Source of the DNA: Macrotrachela quadricornifera | Lineage: Eukaryota; Rotifera; Eurotatoria; Philodinida; Philodinidae | Direction of reading: 5' to 3' | Assembly (NCBI GenBank): GCA_022393335.1 | Contig: JAJEKB010019266.1 | Span: 1-64,000, forward strand | DNA: 64,000 nt | In this document: positions 50,332-62,266 of the stretch, piece after piece | Position numbering within the stretch: position 1 is the first letter of the stretch | How the letters are laid out: each line of letters opens with the position of its first letter | Program-made: the position numbers and the translations under genes | Notes under the pieces: generated by a model | Database searches by the model: none | The model's input: only the letters and a program-made list of their open reading frames with translations | Told to the model about the DNA's origin: nothing

Positions 50332-51120
50332 TTAATAAAAGAATTGTATTAGTCCTGCTTTTTGATCCCATTCATTGAGAATAATTGAATGATAACCAAT
50401 ATTAGTTAATATAACAAAATATTCAAGAAATGCATATATTGAATAAATATAAGGTTCACAATAACGATTATGTCGAAAATAAAAATAAAGTGACATAAAA
50501 AATGAAACAATATTACATATAAACCATTGCAAACGTTTTGAACGAAAATTATTTTCTTTTTCATTGAAATAAAATTTTTTTGTTCGTGGCCAATAATAAT
50601 CAATACATATAGTACAGAACATATGTAATAATGAACAAATCATAAAACTAATAAATCCACTTTCATGTATTGATTTTTTTTCTTTTGATGATATATATGT
50701 TAAAACAAGAAGAAATGTTAATTCAAGAAAATGAATAAAATAATTTATTATTTGAATTAATTTATAAACTTGTGGAAAAGCAACATGATGACGATTAAGT
50801 AAACGTTGTAATTGTAAATAACCGATTATATAACGAGGAGTACTATCTAAAGCAAAACTAAAACGCCATATAAAACGTTGGGGTTCAAAACCAGCAATAG
50901 CTGCTGATATTGATGGAAGATAATTGGTTACATTACAATGTGTTTGAGTAGCTTTTTCATTATCTTTTAATGTTGTTAAAATAATACAAATAATAAAAGC
51001 AATACATGGTAAATAGAAAATAAAACGTAAGAAATGATGCATGAATATATGAACACCTAAAATAACTATTTTAATAAAATAATCATAGACAAAAAAGAAA
51101 GTCAAATTACGTGATGACAT
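50332..51120 (-). CDS. PGAP2: Post-GPI attachment to proteins factor 2
   Basis: A single open frame of 262 residues. PGAP2 works in the Golgi in fatty-acid remodelling of GPI anchors, at the reacylation step. It matches the animal family along its length: HCNVTNYLPSISAAIAGFEP with QRFIWRF (about 80-105), STPRYIIGYL, the ELTFLLVLTYISSKE and IHESGFISFMICSLLHM helices, and YFRHNRYCEPYIYSIYAFLEY with VVLTN-like FVILTNIGYHS near the C-terminus. Multiple membrane helices fit the Frag1/DRAM/Sfk1 topology. It is intronless here, unlike most neighbours. It diverges from the sorting nexin gene across a 1-kb spacer. Confidence 0.92.
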   Translation of the reverse strand: MSSRNLTFFFVYDYFIKIVILGVHIFMHHFLRFIFYLPCIAFIICIILTTLKDNEKATQTHCNVTNYLPSISAAIAGFEPQRFIWRFSFALDSTPRYIIGYLQLQRLLNRHHVAFPQVYKLIQIINYFIHFLELTFLLVLTYISSKEKKSIHESGFISFMICSLLHMFCTICIDYYWPRTKKFYFNEKENNFRSKRLQWFICNIVSFFMSLYFYFRHNRYCEPYIYSIYAFLEYFVILTNIGYHSIILNEWDQKAGLIQFFY

Positions 51121-52127
51121 TGTTTGAAATAGTTGAATGAAATTATATATTTATTAAGATCTGAAAATGATTCGAATATATAGTAATAAAATGAACTTAT
51201 CCAATTAGAAAACGTGCAGAAACATTCAAGTGCACCACGAATTAAATATTTTAATTATGAATATAATATAATTATTGTTAAGATTAGATTATACTTTTGC
51301 ATTATTTTCAACTATTACATATAGATCATTTGACAGTAGAATAAATGCCTCAAGATTAAATTTCTTTTATAAAACTTTCAAAAACATAAACACATATGGT
51401 AATATTGAAAATTAGTTATATATTAGTGTTAATCAATTAGTAGACATACTATCTCATGTTAGTATATGTATCAAATAAACTATTTTATTTGTTTTATTTT
51501 GATTTTCTACAGTAAGTTGTGCTTACTTTCTTTCCAAACATTTTATTTACAATAAGATATTTTGTTTAAGTTAAATATTTTCTTCATCAGAAAAAAAACA
51601 GTATTTTATTCAGTTCAAATTCTATTTACATATGCTTTCATCTGTTCTTTTAATCTACCAATCAGAACATTGAACTTGCCACTAAATCTAACATATTTTA
51701 CAAAATAAATTCTTCTCTTTGCTTTATTCTGATTATATATAAATAACTTTTAAAATTTATACTAAAGAATCTATTATTCTAAACATATATATTTTATCAA
51801 AAAAAAATATTGGTATAAAAAATTATATTTTTCTTCATTCCATTAATTTATTAAATTAAAATCATTTCTTACAATGCAAATAAAATTTCTTAATTCAAAT
51901 ATTAAATTAAATTTTCTAAGGTTTAATAAGTATTACTCACTCATTGTATTAAAAACTTTAAACCAATGAAATTTTTCAATATAAAGAGGTCACTTTAACT
52001 ATAATTCAAATATTATATATATATATACACTAATAAAAAGTAGAGTGGAGAATACATTGGACTTATGATTTGTTTATTTATTGTCTTATTGTATTACTCA
52101 TTTTAAAGATTGACTTTTATTTTATTC
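51121..52127. other. Divergent spacer between PGAP2 and the sorting nexin gene
   Basis: About 1 kb of very A+T-rich DNA with a (TA)n run near 52013-52026. It should hold both promoters, but no specific element is recognised and no gene is seen. Confidence 0.4.
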
Positions 52128-52846
52128 ATGGCTACAATTGATACTGATAACCGACGAGAAATTGCTCGATTACCCACTAGACCAGTAATGATAAATAAAA
52201 AAAAAAAAAAAAAAGAAATTCAATTTTTTTTTCTTGTATAGATTTCACTTGAAGATCGTTATGATCCTCCAGCTAATTTCCTTGAAATTGAAGTTCTTAA
52301 TCCTGAAACACACGGTTTTGGTAATAAACGATATACAGATTATGAAGTTCGGATGAAAGTAAAAGATATAAAAAGTTTCTTTTTAATAAATTTGTATTTT
52401 ATATTAGACAAATTTACCGGTATTTCGTCTAAAAGAAGGTACTGTACGTCGACGTTATTCAGATTTTGAATGGTTACGTAAAGAACTTGAACGTGATAGT
52501 AAAGTAAGATTTAATATTAAAAAGTATTCTTTTTATTTATATATCTAAAATAGATCGTTGTTCCACCATTGCCAAGTAAAGCATGGAAACGGCAAGTACC
52601 TGCATTTCTTCGTCGTGATGATGGCATATTTGAAGATGAATTTATTGAAGAACGACGTAAAGGACTTGAACAATTTATTAATAAGTAAAATTACAAAATA
52701 TTTTTTTATTTTTTATTAAATTTTAATTTAATTCTAGAGTTGCTGGTCATCCTTTAGCACAAAATGAACGTTCATTACATGTTTTTCTTCAAGAAACAAC
52801 TATAGATCATGAAAAATATGTACCAGGAAAAGTGCGAAATTCATGA
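52128..52846 (+). CDS. SNX3: Sorting nexin, SNX3/SNX12 type
   Basis: Five exons (52128..52184, 52242..52358, 52408..52503, 52554..52684, 52738..52846) join in frame to 169 residues, the length usual for SNX3/12. The protein is essentially a PX domain that binds phosphatidylinositol 3-phosphate on early endosomes and works with retromer in cargo recycling. Diagnostic blocks are DPPANFLEIEVLNPETHG, YEVRMKTNLPVF, VRRRYSDFEWLRKELERDS (the RRYSDF lipid-binding motif), PPLPSKAWKRQVPAFLRRDDG, and FIEERRKGLEQFINKVAGHPLAQNE (given in part as family landmarks). All introns have GT/AG borders of about 50 bp. Confidence 0.95.
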
Positions 52847-53422
52847 ATAGAAAAATAAACAAATGATTATTCACATTCTTTATGTATAAAATTTTTACAA
52901 GTGATCTTTTGTTTTTTTTTCTATATCGCATTTATGTGTTACTCTTTCCATATTTTTCATCATATGCTCGTTGCTTTTCTTTTTTACTATATAAAACAAA
53001 ATAAATTTATCTTTTGTGTTATTTACTTCAGATGTTAATAGGCATATAGAATATTTCATACATCTTAAGGCTCAAATCTTTCAAATGACATACTGTTGTT
53101 ATTATAATAAAATATTAAATATATTTTAGATAAAATTTCATTATGACTCAGTGATCATATATTCAATCAATTTACAAATTCAACTTTTCTGTTTGAGATG
53201 AATAGAAAAATAATAAAAATTGGCCTGATATATCCTTATTTCTGATGGTTTATCTATATCTTATCAAAAGTCATTTGAAAGACTAATACAAGTATTCAAG
53301 TTTTATTATATATATACAATATTATTACTATATAAAAGCACCTTGGTTAGTCTGAATAATCGATTTAAAAAAAAATACACATAATATACAGATTTATGTA
53401 ATATTTAAAAAATTTCTAATAT
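52847..53422. other. Convergent 3' spacer
   Basis: Lies between the sorting nexin and PARP stop codons. A+T-rich with AATAAA-like signals (for example AAAATAAATTTATC near 52998). No gene seen. Confidence 0.45.
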
Positions 53423-54957
53423 CTATTGAACATATGTTAGCAAATATTCTGGATAACACTATAAAGAAAAAAAGACAGATGAAATTAGATGATTAATTTT
53501 AATTCTATATACTTGACTATCGTGATAACACACAAAAATATGATTACCGTCTGTTGTTGTATCATATCCTTCTAGAATAAAAATTTTCAAATAATTAATA
53601 ATAAATTCATTTTTACTTATCATTTACTTTCTGGTACACATATTTTTGAATGACCAACTGAAAAATGGAAGATCTTTTTTTTGAATATAATTAATATAAA
53701 AAGAAAAATAATGACTTACTCATACTTCGACCAATAAGTACACGACTGTAAAACATTCGTTTTTCTTTTCTTTCATTTAAAGTAGCAAACTTATTTGAAC
53801 AACTAGAATTACTTGAGAAATATACTCCTCGTCCATAGAGGCATCCTTATGAAATAAATGAATGATGTTAATCAATAGAGATATACAATAAAAATCTTAC
53901 CATTAACTCCGCAATAACTACGATTGAAGCCTTTTTCAATTATTTTCTTTGAAGCTGATTCAGGACAACCATGATATAAAAAACGCATAGTTCCATTATT
54001 TTCTTTACCATATCTGTCAATAAAATCTTCATGTGATGCACAGAATTGTTTAAATAATCGTAGATTTTGAATACGTTCAATTGATATAAACATAGTCTAA
54101 AGAAAATCTAAATATATTAAATAAAATCTATATAATTTTTATAAATATACATAATGTCCTTTCATTGTTTTATCAAAATTATCTTTAATCGAAAGATATT
54201 CATTTGAATTTACATTGAGTAAGAATATTTCTCTAAATTAATAATAGAAATGAAAATTTTAGAATATGTAAATATATATATATATAACTTACAAAAACGA
54301 AGGAGTGAGAGTCCAATAAATTGGTTGTTGTTCATCAATCTGTAATCGACGAATACGTTTTACACGTCTACCATAAATCTCTTCGGATTTATTAATATCA
54401 ATCGTAATTTTCTCACCTAGATTATTGATTAATGTAAACTATAAAAATAGAAAAATTTTTTTTTCTTATTTTTGATAATAAATCAAATACTAACATTTAA
54501 TAGCTTAGATTTGAAATAATATTCGAGTTCCATTGTTTCTCTAGGACTGTAGAGCTGCCATGTCGCATCCCATCCTTCATACCACCAGTAAACACCTTCA
54601 GTCTTTTGTTTTTGAATACTTTCAGGAAACAAATCAATTTGTAATGCAAGAAATTGTTTTTCTTTTTTTTTATAAAAATAAAACAACGATATAGTTAGTT
54701 ACCTTTTATCATTAGTATATGAATCATAATAAAATAAGTACCTTACCGACTTCTCTACTGGATGCAATACTACCAAACAGATGTAATTGCTTTTTATCAA
54801 AGTTGAAAATAGGAATGACGACTCGAGTTGAACAAAATTCAAAAAATTTATCAAGAATTGACGATTTTTCCTGAAGTAGTAACGTATTACATTGTATGGA
54901 ACATATGATTTCTTTATATTCACTAGAAAAATTGCTTGAATTTTTATGTTCCATCAT
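53423..54957 (-). CDS. WWE-domain PARP (ADP-ribosyltransferase, PARP7/10-12/14-like)
   Basis: About eight exons give some 340 residues. After an N-terminal stretch with no known motif (MMEHKNSSNFSS onward), exons 2-3 encode a WWE domain: VYWWYEGWDATWQLY, then LGEKITIDINKS and RRVKRIRR. The catalytic domain follows with ISIERIQNLRLFKQF, FLYHGCPESASKKI (the catalytic His of the YHG type), GFNRSYCGVNG, and CLYGRGVYFSS (catalytic Tyr), ending YHDSQCYPEYLLTY. This arrangement fits animal mono-ADP-ribosyltransferases of the PARP7/11/12/14 group, which modify proteins in stress and antiviral-type responses. The ending PEYLL suggests that the Glu of the H-Y-E triad is replaced, hence mono- rather than poly-ADP-ribosylation; this needs alignment. 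Start: the first of two adjacent ATGs at 54957. Confidence 0.82.
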
Positions 54958-55564
54958 CTTTAATTTACACAAACGATGAAATATGCTCGATCAAACTGTT
55001 GTTTTAAGTATATCTAAACTTTCAGATTAATCTGTGTTTATATATAAAGTACATTAGCAGACATCTAATAAGGATTGAGAAATTTCCTGCCTGCGATGGA
55101 TGAATAATTATTTAGCATAGTCATCATTGATAATATGTTGAGCTGAATGATGAAAACAGAAATTTTCCATTTATATACTTTTTTTATATGAATCCTGTGA
55201 TGGAAAATTCCATCACACCCTTTTTTCTCTTGCCTTTTCCTTTATGACAATAATGAGTCATTATTTAACATAATGAATAAGAATAGATGTCCAAAAACAA
55301 AAAGTATCGAAAGTTAAACGAAAACAGAATAAAAAAAAATTAATAAAAATTACTGTGACTTTCTTTGTCATTTGTTAATAGTGACATCTGTTATTAACAT
55401 AGCCCTCTATTAAGAGAGATCATTTCTAGGTTGGTTATTAACCATACGAAGGATCACCAATTAATACTTGGTGGATTGGTAGATAGGTTCATTTCGAAAT
55501 TAACTTTCTTTTATAATAATTTTAGAATTAGAACAGATCGTTTTTGTTTGATTTAATTTCACAT
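54958..55564. other. Divergent spacer between PARP and GAR1
   Basis: 607 bp between the start codons. It has an inverted repeat, TGTTAATA and TATTAACA (55374-55400), and a CACCAATTAATACTTGGTGG hairpin near 55456. The repeats could be regulatory or incidental. Confidence 0.4.
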
Positions 55565-56598
55565 ATGGGTCCATTCCGAGGAGGTATACAATTAATATTT
55601 GAAATATTTTTCGTTTATTCTTTTGTTTTATTTGTTTAGGTCGTGGTGGCGGTGGAGGAGGTGGTGGTCGTGGTCGTGGAGGCGGTGGTCGCGGAGGCGG
55701 TGGTGGTGGAGGTTTTCGAGGTCGAGGTGGTGGCGGTGGTCGTGGAGGAGGAGGTGGTGGTAGATTCAATCGAGAACCAGAAGGTCCACCAGATAGTGTC
55801 GTTGGTACGAAATAAATTCTTTTTTTTTTTTTCGTCTATTGAAAATTCTTGTAATCAATAGAACTTGGATCATATTCACATGGATGTGAAAATCAACTTG
55901 TATGCAAGGCAACAAATGAAATGGTTCCATATTTCAATGCTGGTATATTTCTTGAAAATAAACAACAAGTTGGTAAAGTTGATGAAATTCTTGGTCCAAT
56001 GAAACAATATGTATGAAATAAAAATGAATTAATCTAATTCTATTATAATTTTATTTCTTATTTTTATTCAGTGGTTTTCTGTAACACTTATGGAAAATAT
56101 GAAGCCAGACTCATTCAAAAAGAATGAAAAGGTAAATAAATATAATAAATTATCTAATAGTTTCATTTTATTTTTTTTTAGCTTTTCGTTGATCCAAATA
56201 AACTCTTGCCATTGGCTCGATTTTTACCACGACCACCAGGATCGAAACCAACAGGTGGTGGTGGTGGACGAGGAGGACGAGGTGGTGGCGGTGGTAGAGG
56301 TATGTTTATACTTTCTGTTAAATTTCATTCTTTTGAGATTAAACCTTTCTTCGCTACCATCTTTCATTCGTTTTCGTATTTAGAATCTGATAAAAAATTA
56401 ATTTAGAATGATATTTAATATTTTTTATATTTAGGTGGTTTTCAACGTGGCGGTCGTGGTGGTGGTGGTGGTGGTTTTCGTGGTGGTAACGATCGTGGAG
56501 GTCGTGGTGGTGGTGGTGGTGGCTTTCGAGGTCGAGGTGGTGGCCGAGGAGGCGGCGGCGGTGGAGGTTTTCGTGGTGGTCGAGGACGTGGCAGTTGA
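55565..56598 (+). CDS. GAR1: H/ACA ribonucleoprotein subunit GAR1
   Basis: Six exons (55565..55583, 55640..55804, 55862..56010, 56072..56131, 56182..56299, 56435..56598) join in frame to 224 residues. GAR1 is a core protein of H/ACA snoRNPs in the nucleolus and Cajal bodies, needed for rRNA and snRNA pseudouridylation and present in telomerase RNP in animals. N- and C-terminal Gly/Arg-rich (GAR) domains bracket the conserved core: the exon-2/3 boundary gives PPDSVVELGSY; then [53 protein letters not shown] and [20 protein letters not shown]. Open frames on the opposite strand over the GGN repeats (55500..55769) are shadows of the GAR domain. The first exon encodes only six codons, MGPFRG. Confidence 0.93.
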
Positions 56599-56763
56599 TA
56601 TTAAAATAAAAAAGAAATTGTTTCCTTTTTCTGCCTGTTATTTGTCATTTTTTGTATGACAATTATAATTATTGTTGTTGTTTTTTCTACGCGTTATATA
56701 TACAAAACAAACAACATGAAAAAAAAATATATACAAAAAAACAAAAAGAATATTTTTTTCATT

Positions 56764-57924
56764 TTAACGTGGTATTGGTTTTGATAATATAATAAGTATA
56801 GCAGAAATAATTCGAAATAAAGTACCACTAATAATAATTAAATAATTTCTTCGACCAGAAACTTCTTTAAAGTAAAATATTGACCAAAGTATTGCAATTG
56901 TACCAGGTCCAATTGTTATTAATGGAAATGATATTGTTTGATTTAAAACACTATTTGCAACAAGAAAACCAGCTTGTGCAATACCCCACATTATACCAGA
57001 AATAATTGCTGGTAATATACTTGGAACATGAATATATTGACGATTACCTTTATAAGCAATATAAACTATATAGTAAAACATTGAGGAAAAGAATATTCCA
57101 GAATACATTGCAAATACATAATGAAGACCATTTTTTGATGCTGATTGATATATTCCATAAGGATGATCTTGAATATATGTACTTGGAATAAAAATAAAAC
57201 CAAATAAAACACCAGCAAGAATAGCTAATACACAACCAATAATACGTAAATATATATTTGTAGGTTCTGAAATAGCAATTGTTGCTGTTTCAATTGGTGC
57301 ATCATTACTTGTTGTTGTAACAGGTGATGGTGATTGAAGAATAGGTTGTCGTTCTTCTAAATCTTCAATAATTTCTTCTTGTTTAACTGTTCGTATTGCT
57401 AAAAATATAATTCCACTTAAACCAGCAATTATTACCCCAATATAATTAAGAATAGGTTTTTCAACATTTTCTGGTATTAAACCAAACCAACCAAAATGTC
57501 CACTTGCCCAACCTAATTAAAATTTAACTTAAAAAGAAATTGTAAATTCTATTTAAAATTTACCTATAAGCATATTTGTTGTACACCAGAGTAACATTGA
57601 CATTCCTAAACCATTAATACGAATAACTAAAAGACATAGAATATTTCCTGTTGTCCATAATATTCCACCAATTAAAACTAATGGAAAAAATTGAGGACTT
57701 TTCACAAATAAATCAATAATAAGACCAGTAATCCAAATGCCACAACACATAAAAAATTGAAATGATAAACCATCACCAATAGGATATTTTCCAGCTGGAA
57801 CAAGATTAGAACCAAAAAATAATACTGCTATTACAACAGATATATAACCAATCCAAAGTGGAGCATTCGTTTCATCTGGTAGATGACTAGTTGTTGTATT
57901 GAGTGCTGTTGATAAGAGATTCAT
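56764..57924 (-). CDS. TMEM144: TMEM144-like multipass membrane protein
   Basis: Exons 57924..57564 and 57512..56764 join in frame to 369 residues. TMEM144 proteins have ten helices and belong to the drug/metabolite transporter superfamily; they are suspected carbohydrate transporters. Landmarks: IAVLFFGSNLVPAGKYPIGDG near residue 35 (the family's conserved first motif), GILWTTGNILCLLVIRINGLG, a polar central loop rich in Glu/Thr/Pro (about 165-215), YIQDHPYGIY, IISGIMWGIAQAGFLVAN and TIGPGTIAILWSIFYFKEVSG. The C-terminus is short. The gene is convergent with GAR1, only 165 bp away. Confidence 0.9.
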
Positions 57925-58698
57925 TTACCTCCTTTGATTGTTGAAAATAAACACCTTGCGAGAGATTTTTACTTTTTACATTCAATGAAGAAAAGAAAAA
58001 AAAACCAATCATTTTTTTTTTCTTTCTGTATTGTTTCTTGTCGATTCTATATGTAAAAAAGCATCAAATGGTTAATCAGATAGAAAGGTTATCAAAGTAC
58101 GTCGCTAGTGTATCATATGAATATATTTTATGAGTTTTATTCAAGGTCATTGATGGATTAGTCAATTATGCAGTCAATTTCTAAACAAATGAATAAAATT
58201 AATTTCTTTTAAAATTATCTACTGAACTTAGGTTTTCAAAGACGAAAGATAAAGTAAGAGGATGCAATGATAATAAAGAAGTTGATCACGAATGCCTATG
58301 ACCTAGTATGTAATCGTACTCAGTCATCTGTAATTTAGAGAGGAAACAAACTTTAACAATATCCTTCATTCACATATGTTCTTAAGTAAAATTAGTTGTA
58401 CTATTGGCAGATTATAACTGTAGTGTAGCGTCATCATACGTGAAAAACTCAGCATTCAGGAAAGCAAAAAAATATATATAAATATATCTTTTATTTTAAT
58501 ACATTTTTGGTGGGTAATTTCTTGTTTTTTAATGTTTCATTCAAACCAGATACCATTTCTCGTAGTATATTGGACATTGATTGATATTTTCTTTTCTATT
58601 GCTACTTCACTATCATTAGACCATGTGTTATAAATAAACGAAAATATTTGTTTCTCTTATCATCTTCATTTTTTGTTTTTGTTTAATAGAGTCTCTAC
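57925..58698. other. Divergent spacer between TMEM144 and the dioxygenase gene
   Basis: 774 bp, A+T-rich. A T-rich stretch ending TTTAATAG at 58690 lies just before the dioxygenase ATG; it could be a 5' UTR splice acceptor or a trans-splice site, since bdelloids are known to trans-splice. No gene is seen. Confidence 0.4.
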
Positions 58699-59689
58699 AT
58701 GGAGTCATTGACGAATCCACATCAAGCTCATGAGCATTTTGTTCTGCCTGATAATGATAAACCAAAAAAAGAGCCAACAATAAAATTAACTCCTGAACAA
58801 ATTGAGTTTTTCAAAACCAATGGGTTTTTAAGCATCGATCATTTCATTGACGAGAATGAAGTAGCTTATATTCGTAAACAATATGATCAAGTATCTCTAA
58901 TGTTTAACAAAAATGATCTATTTTCATTTTGTTTTTCATAGTGGTTTGCTGCTAAACTTGGTCGAGAACATGGAAATTTTTTTGATTTACTTTCTGAAGA
59001 TACTGATGATAAAGAACCAGTTGCACCACAACTTTTATGGCCATCACTCTATGGTAAAAATATGACCGGTTTTGATTTATACAATACTCAAATGTATGCA
59101 AATGCATATGCTGTTAGTAAAAGTTTACTTGGTGAAGAAACAACATTTAAAGGGGTATTATAAAAGAAAATATTTTGCTTATATCTTGTTTTTTTATTAG
59201 GATCATGCTATATTAAAACCACCATCATCTAATTCTCTTCCAACTCCATGGCATCAAGATGAAGCATATTGGAATCCAACATTAACTTATGAATCACTTG
59301 GTGTTTGGGTTGCTCTTCAATCCGTATCCATTGAAAATGGTTGTATGCAATTTATTGCTGGTTCTTATCAAACATCTGATGTACTTCCTCATCATACTCA
59401 AAATAATAATCCACGTATACATGGTCTGGAAGTTGATAATCCATCTGAACATATGAAGAATATTATTTCATGTCCACTTCCAAGTGGTGGAGCAACATTT
59501 CATCATTGTCGTACTTTACATTATACAGGTCCAAATCTTTCAAATGAACCACGTCGTGCTTATACATTACAATTTCAATGTAATACAAAAAAACGTGATC
59601 AACCACGTCCAAATAGTTGGAATGATACAAAAATAACTGAACGTGAAAAACGAGCAAAAGAAAGTGGTTGGTCTCTTCGAGCACCTTAG
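58699..59689 (+). CDS. PHYHD1: Phytanoyl-CoA dioxygenase-like Fe(II)/2-oxoglutarate enzyme (PHYHD1 type)
   Basis: Exons 58699..58890, 58942..59154 and 59201..59689 join in frame to 297 residues, close to the PHYHD1 length. The family hydroxylates substrates using Fe(II), 2-oxoglutarate and O2. The iron ligands are evident: TPWHQDEAYW supplies His and Asp of the HxD motif, and FHHCRTLHYTGPN supplies the distal His. The N-terminal LTPEQIEFFKTNGFLSIDHFI and the central LGVWVALQSVSIENGCMQFIAGSY are typical of PhyH-domain proteins. The C-terminus is Lys/Arg-rich, WNDTKITEREKRAKE. There is no visible peroxisomal targeting peptide, so action on phytanoyl-CoA itself is unlikely; the substrate is unknown. 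Confidence 0.85.
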
Positions 59690-59756
59690 AAAAAAAAATT
59701 TTTTATTGGGAATGTTATAGAAACATAATTATTAATATAAATATGTTAAATAAACA

Positions 59757-59788
59757 AAATAAATAAATAAATAAATAAATAAATAAAC
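59757..59788. repeat. AAAT tetranucleotide repeat
   Basis: About eight tandem AAAT units in the 101-bp gap between two convergent genes. Simple sequence. Confidence 0.75.
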
Positions 59789-59790
59789 AG

Positions 59791-60763
59791 TTAAGCAAAA
59801 GAGATTCGATGTGGCCAATGGCTATTTGTTATTTCAGGTTGTTCAAGTTGAAGAATAATATTATCTGCTTCATTGTCACGTGCTCGCCAATTTCGAAGAA
59901 ATCTAATAGAAAAACAATATACTGTTAATATTAAAACAAAATTAAGATAGGGATATATTTTTTTTAAGTATTTTCATCATTCTATATATCTAAAAGATAT
60001 TACTTCAAGCATTTTTATCTCATAAGCGAAGTATTCGTTACTGTTTATATATGAAAAATAATAAACGTACCGTTTATATGGAGTTTGATTATGATAATAG
60101 AGGAGGCCAATACCACTGACGGCTGCTATCGTGATTATAAGAGCAATTAAGAGCCACCAACCTGGTTTCGATGGTGCTATTTGTAAAAGAGATAGAAGTT
60201 AAGTACTGTATTTTGACGTGATATTTAACGATGAAAATGTCTCAAGGACTAGATAACCAATTATCTCGCTGTAAAATACTTGTCTATACATTTTTCTCAA
60301 TTTAGATAATAAAGAAAAAATGAATTCATATATTCTATGAATAATTTCAATTTTACTTACAATTTGAAGGTTGATTACGATCAAGATTAGATGTAGTCAT
60401 TTCTCCTATAGAAGTAGTATTGAGCAAAATAGTTGATTGTAAAGTTGTTGTTAAAGTTGTTAGATTTGTTGTTATAGTTATATTTGATGAATTAAATGTC
60501 ACATTAGTTGTAACAGCTATCGTCGTATTGAAAAATAAAGTTGTTGATAAAGGTGTTTCATCAGTTTGATTTGTTAAAGTTACATTATCTGTTACATTTA
60601 CTATTGGAGTAATCGATAGAAGTAATGTTGTTGATTGAGAATTTATTGTTTGATAAACAATGAATAATAATGATATACTAAATACTATATATATATATGA
60701 ATTGTTTTGATAGATATTTTTTTATTAATAAACTATGTGCATCTTACCGTAAAATGATGCCAT
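59791..60763 (-). CDS. Mucin-like type I membrane protein
   Basis: Four exons (60763..60748, 60684..60361, 60176..60071, 59902..59791) join in frame to 185 residues. The signal peptide spans the first intron (MASFYVFSISLLFIVY). The ectodomain, about residues 21-112, consists almost wholly of Thr, Ser, Asn and aliphatic residues, with many N-x-T/S sequons (NVTLTNQT, FNTTIAV, NVTFNSSNIT), so heavy glycosylation is expected. A single membrane helix follows, WWLLIALIITIAAVSGIGLLYY, and then a 45-residue cytosolic tail with KRFLRNWRARDNEAD. The organisation resembles small glycocalyx or mucin-like surface proteins. I do not recognise a specific family. The frame sum and splice sites support the model. 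Confidence 0.7.
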
Positions 60764-61893
60764 TTTTAACGGAATATAAATCTATAGAAAAAAAAAGAGA
60801 AAATAGTTATGTAATTAAATATATATGCATAAAAAAAAATTTTTATTTACTTTTTTTGTTTTATTTATTAAAGAGAAAAGATTTTGATTTCTAAAAAAGT
60901 AAAAATTAGTATATTCTTAATAAATTAAAGATACATGAAAGAGAAACTTCATTTCAAGTAAATAATTTAGTTTTGAAAGGAAAAAGAAAATCTACATTAT
61001 AATATATATATATATATATATTTGCATTACGAAGGACATTACTCCGTACGAATAAAACGCACGTTGTCTATACTTATGTTAATTATGATTGGAAGGACAT
61101 AAGAAAAAAAACCTGAAGAAGAAAATGATGCATTCTCTTTCTCTCTCTTTCTCTCTTTTTTTGCTTTTTTTTTCCTTTATGAGACGTGTCAATGACACAA
61201 TGGTGATATAGACCCGTAGGTGGTGCTCAAAACAGTTAAATCTACTAATATTAAATACATATGATTCATAAAGAAAATTTTTAATAAAATCAGTTATCAT
61301 ATAAAGATATTTTATCTCAACAATTGTATAGGAAAAATGCTAATACTATAGAAAAATAAAGAGCATATCATTATTATCAATCTATTCTATCATCGATCGT
61401 TATATAATGAAAGAAATCCAATAACTTAACAATAGACAATAGAAAACAAGATATTGATTGGTGGTTCACTCATCATGCTAGTTTTCTTAATACATTATGA
61501 AAAGAGAGGAAAAAAAAAGAACAGATAGAATACTCTTTTCTCTCTTTCGAGTTAGAACGCAAGAGAAGATAACACTTTATTTCTGGCTAAAAATATGACA
61601 TGACAGTTACGTGATCAAATAACGCACAATGTTGGAACGTACAAATAATACTTTAACCGCTAATGTATGTAAATTGAATATTTCTATATTTAATAGATAA
61701 CAAAAAAAAAAGAAAAATCTGAATATTTTATGACTATTTGATATTTGACCGATATATTTCGATAAAAAAAAAAGAGAACTTAAGTAATATTTTAATACGT
61801 AAAAAACCTCAAGCAAACTTTTGATAATAATCGAATGAAACATAGAAAGAGGAAAGATGTATAATACTTTAGGAACTTCGAAATGATCGAGAT
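60764..61893. other. Divergent spacer with simple repeats
   Basis: About 1.1 kb between the mucin-like gene (-) and the 62-residue protein gene (+). It has a (TA)n tract near 61001-61020 and a CT-rich tract of CTCTCTCTTT type near 61135-61157. No supported gene; minus-strand frames here are low-complexity. Confidence 0.45.
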
Positions 61894-62149
61894 ATGATGA
61901 TGTCTGCTGATACACCTTTTGTTGATGGTCCAACTACTCAAGATGGATTACCAGTTATTGACCGAACATCACGTACTATATCTCGACGTGTAAGTTAAAA
62001 TTAATAATTATTTCAAACAAATCTCAAGTTATTTTTTTTCGCTTTTTAAATTTTAGAAAGTGACAGTTCTTGTTTCTGTTGCTATTGTCATTGGTGTAAT
62101 CATTCTTGTCATATTAATACCTGCATTAGGTCTTCGAAAGAGCGATTAA
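61894..62149 (+). CDS. 62-residue single-pass membrane microprotein
   Basis: Exons 61894..61989 and 62057..62149 join in frame (GTAAGT donor, TTTTAG acceptor). The N-terminal half is polar: MMMSADTPFVDGPTTQDG, then DRTSRTISRR. The second exon is one hydrophobic helix, VTVLVSVAIVIGVIILVILI, followed by PALGLRKSD. No signal peptide precedes it, so an N-in/C-out or tail-anchored orientation is likely, with the RR cluster on the cytosolic side. The ATG of choice is the first of three consecutive ones; an upstream ATG at 61883 stops after four codons. It has only 62 residues, so it is easily missed by gene finders. No family is recognised. Confidence 0.6.
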
Positions 62150-62266
62150 TTTTATTAAAATAAAAAAAAAAACAGAAAGAAACAATAGATTTGCTTGTAT
62201 ACAAAAAAAAACATTTTTTTTTGTTCATAAACATAAAAAAAAACCAAAATAAGATTTTATAGATTA

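Noticed and set aside
55500..55769. Pro/Arg-rich open frame on the minus strand
   Set aside because: It is the antisense shadow of the GGN repeats that encode the GAR1 N-terminal glycine-arginine domain.
57006..57235. Small frames on both strands inside TMEM144
   Set aside because: Shadows of the TMEM144 second exon in other frames.
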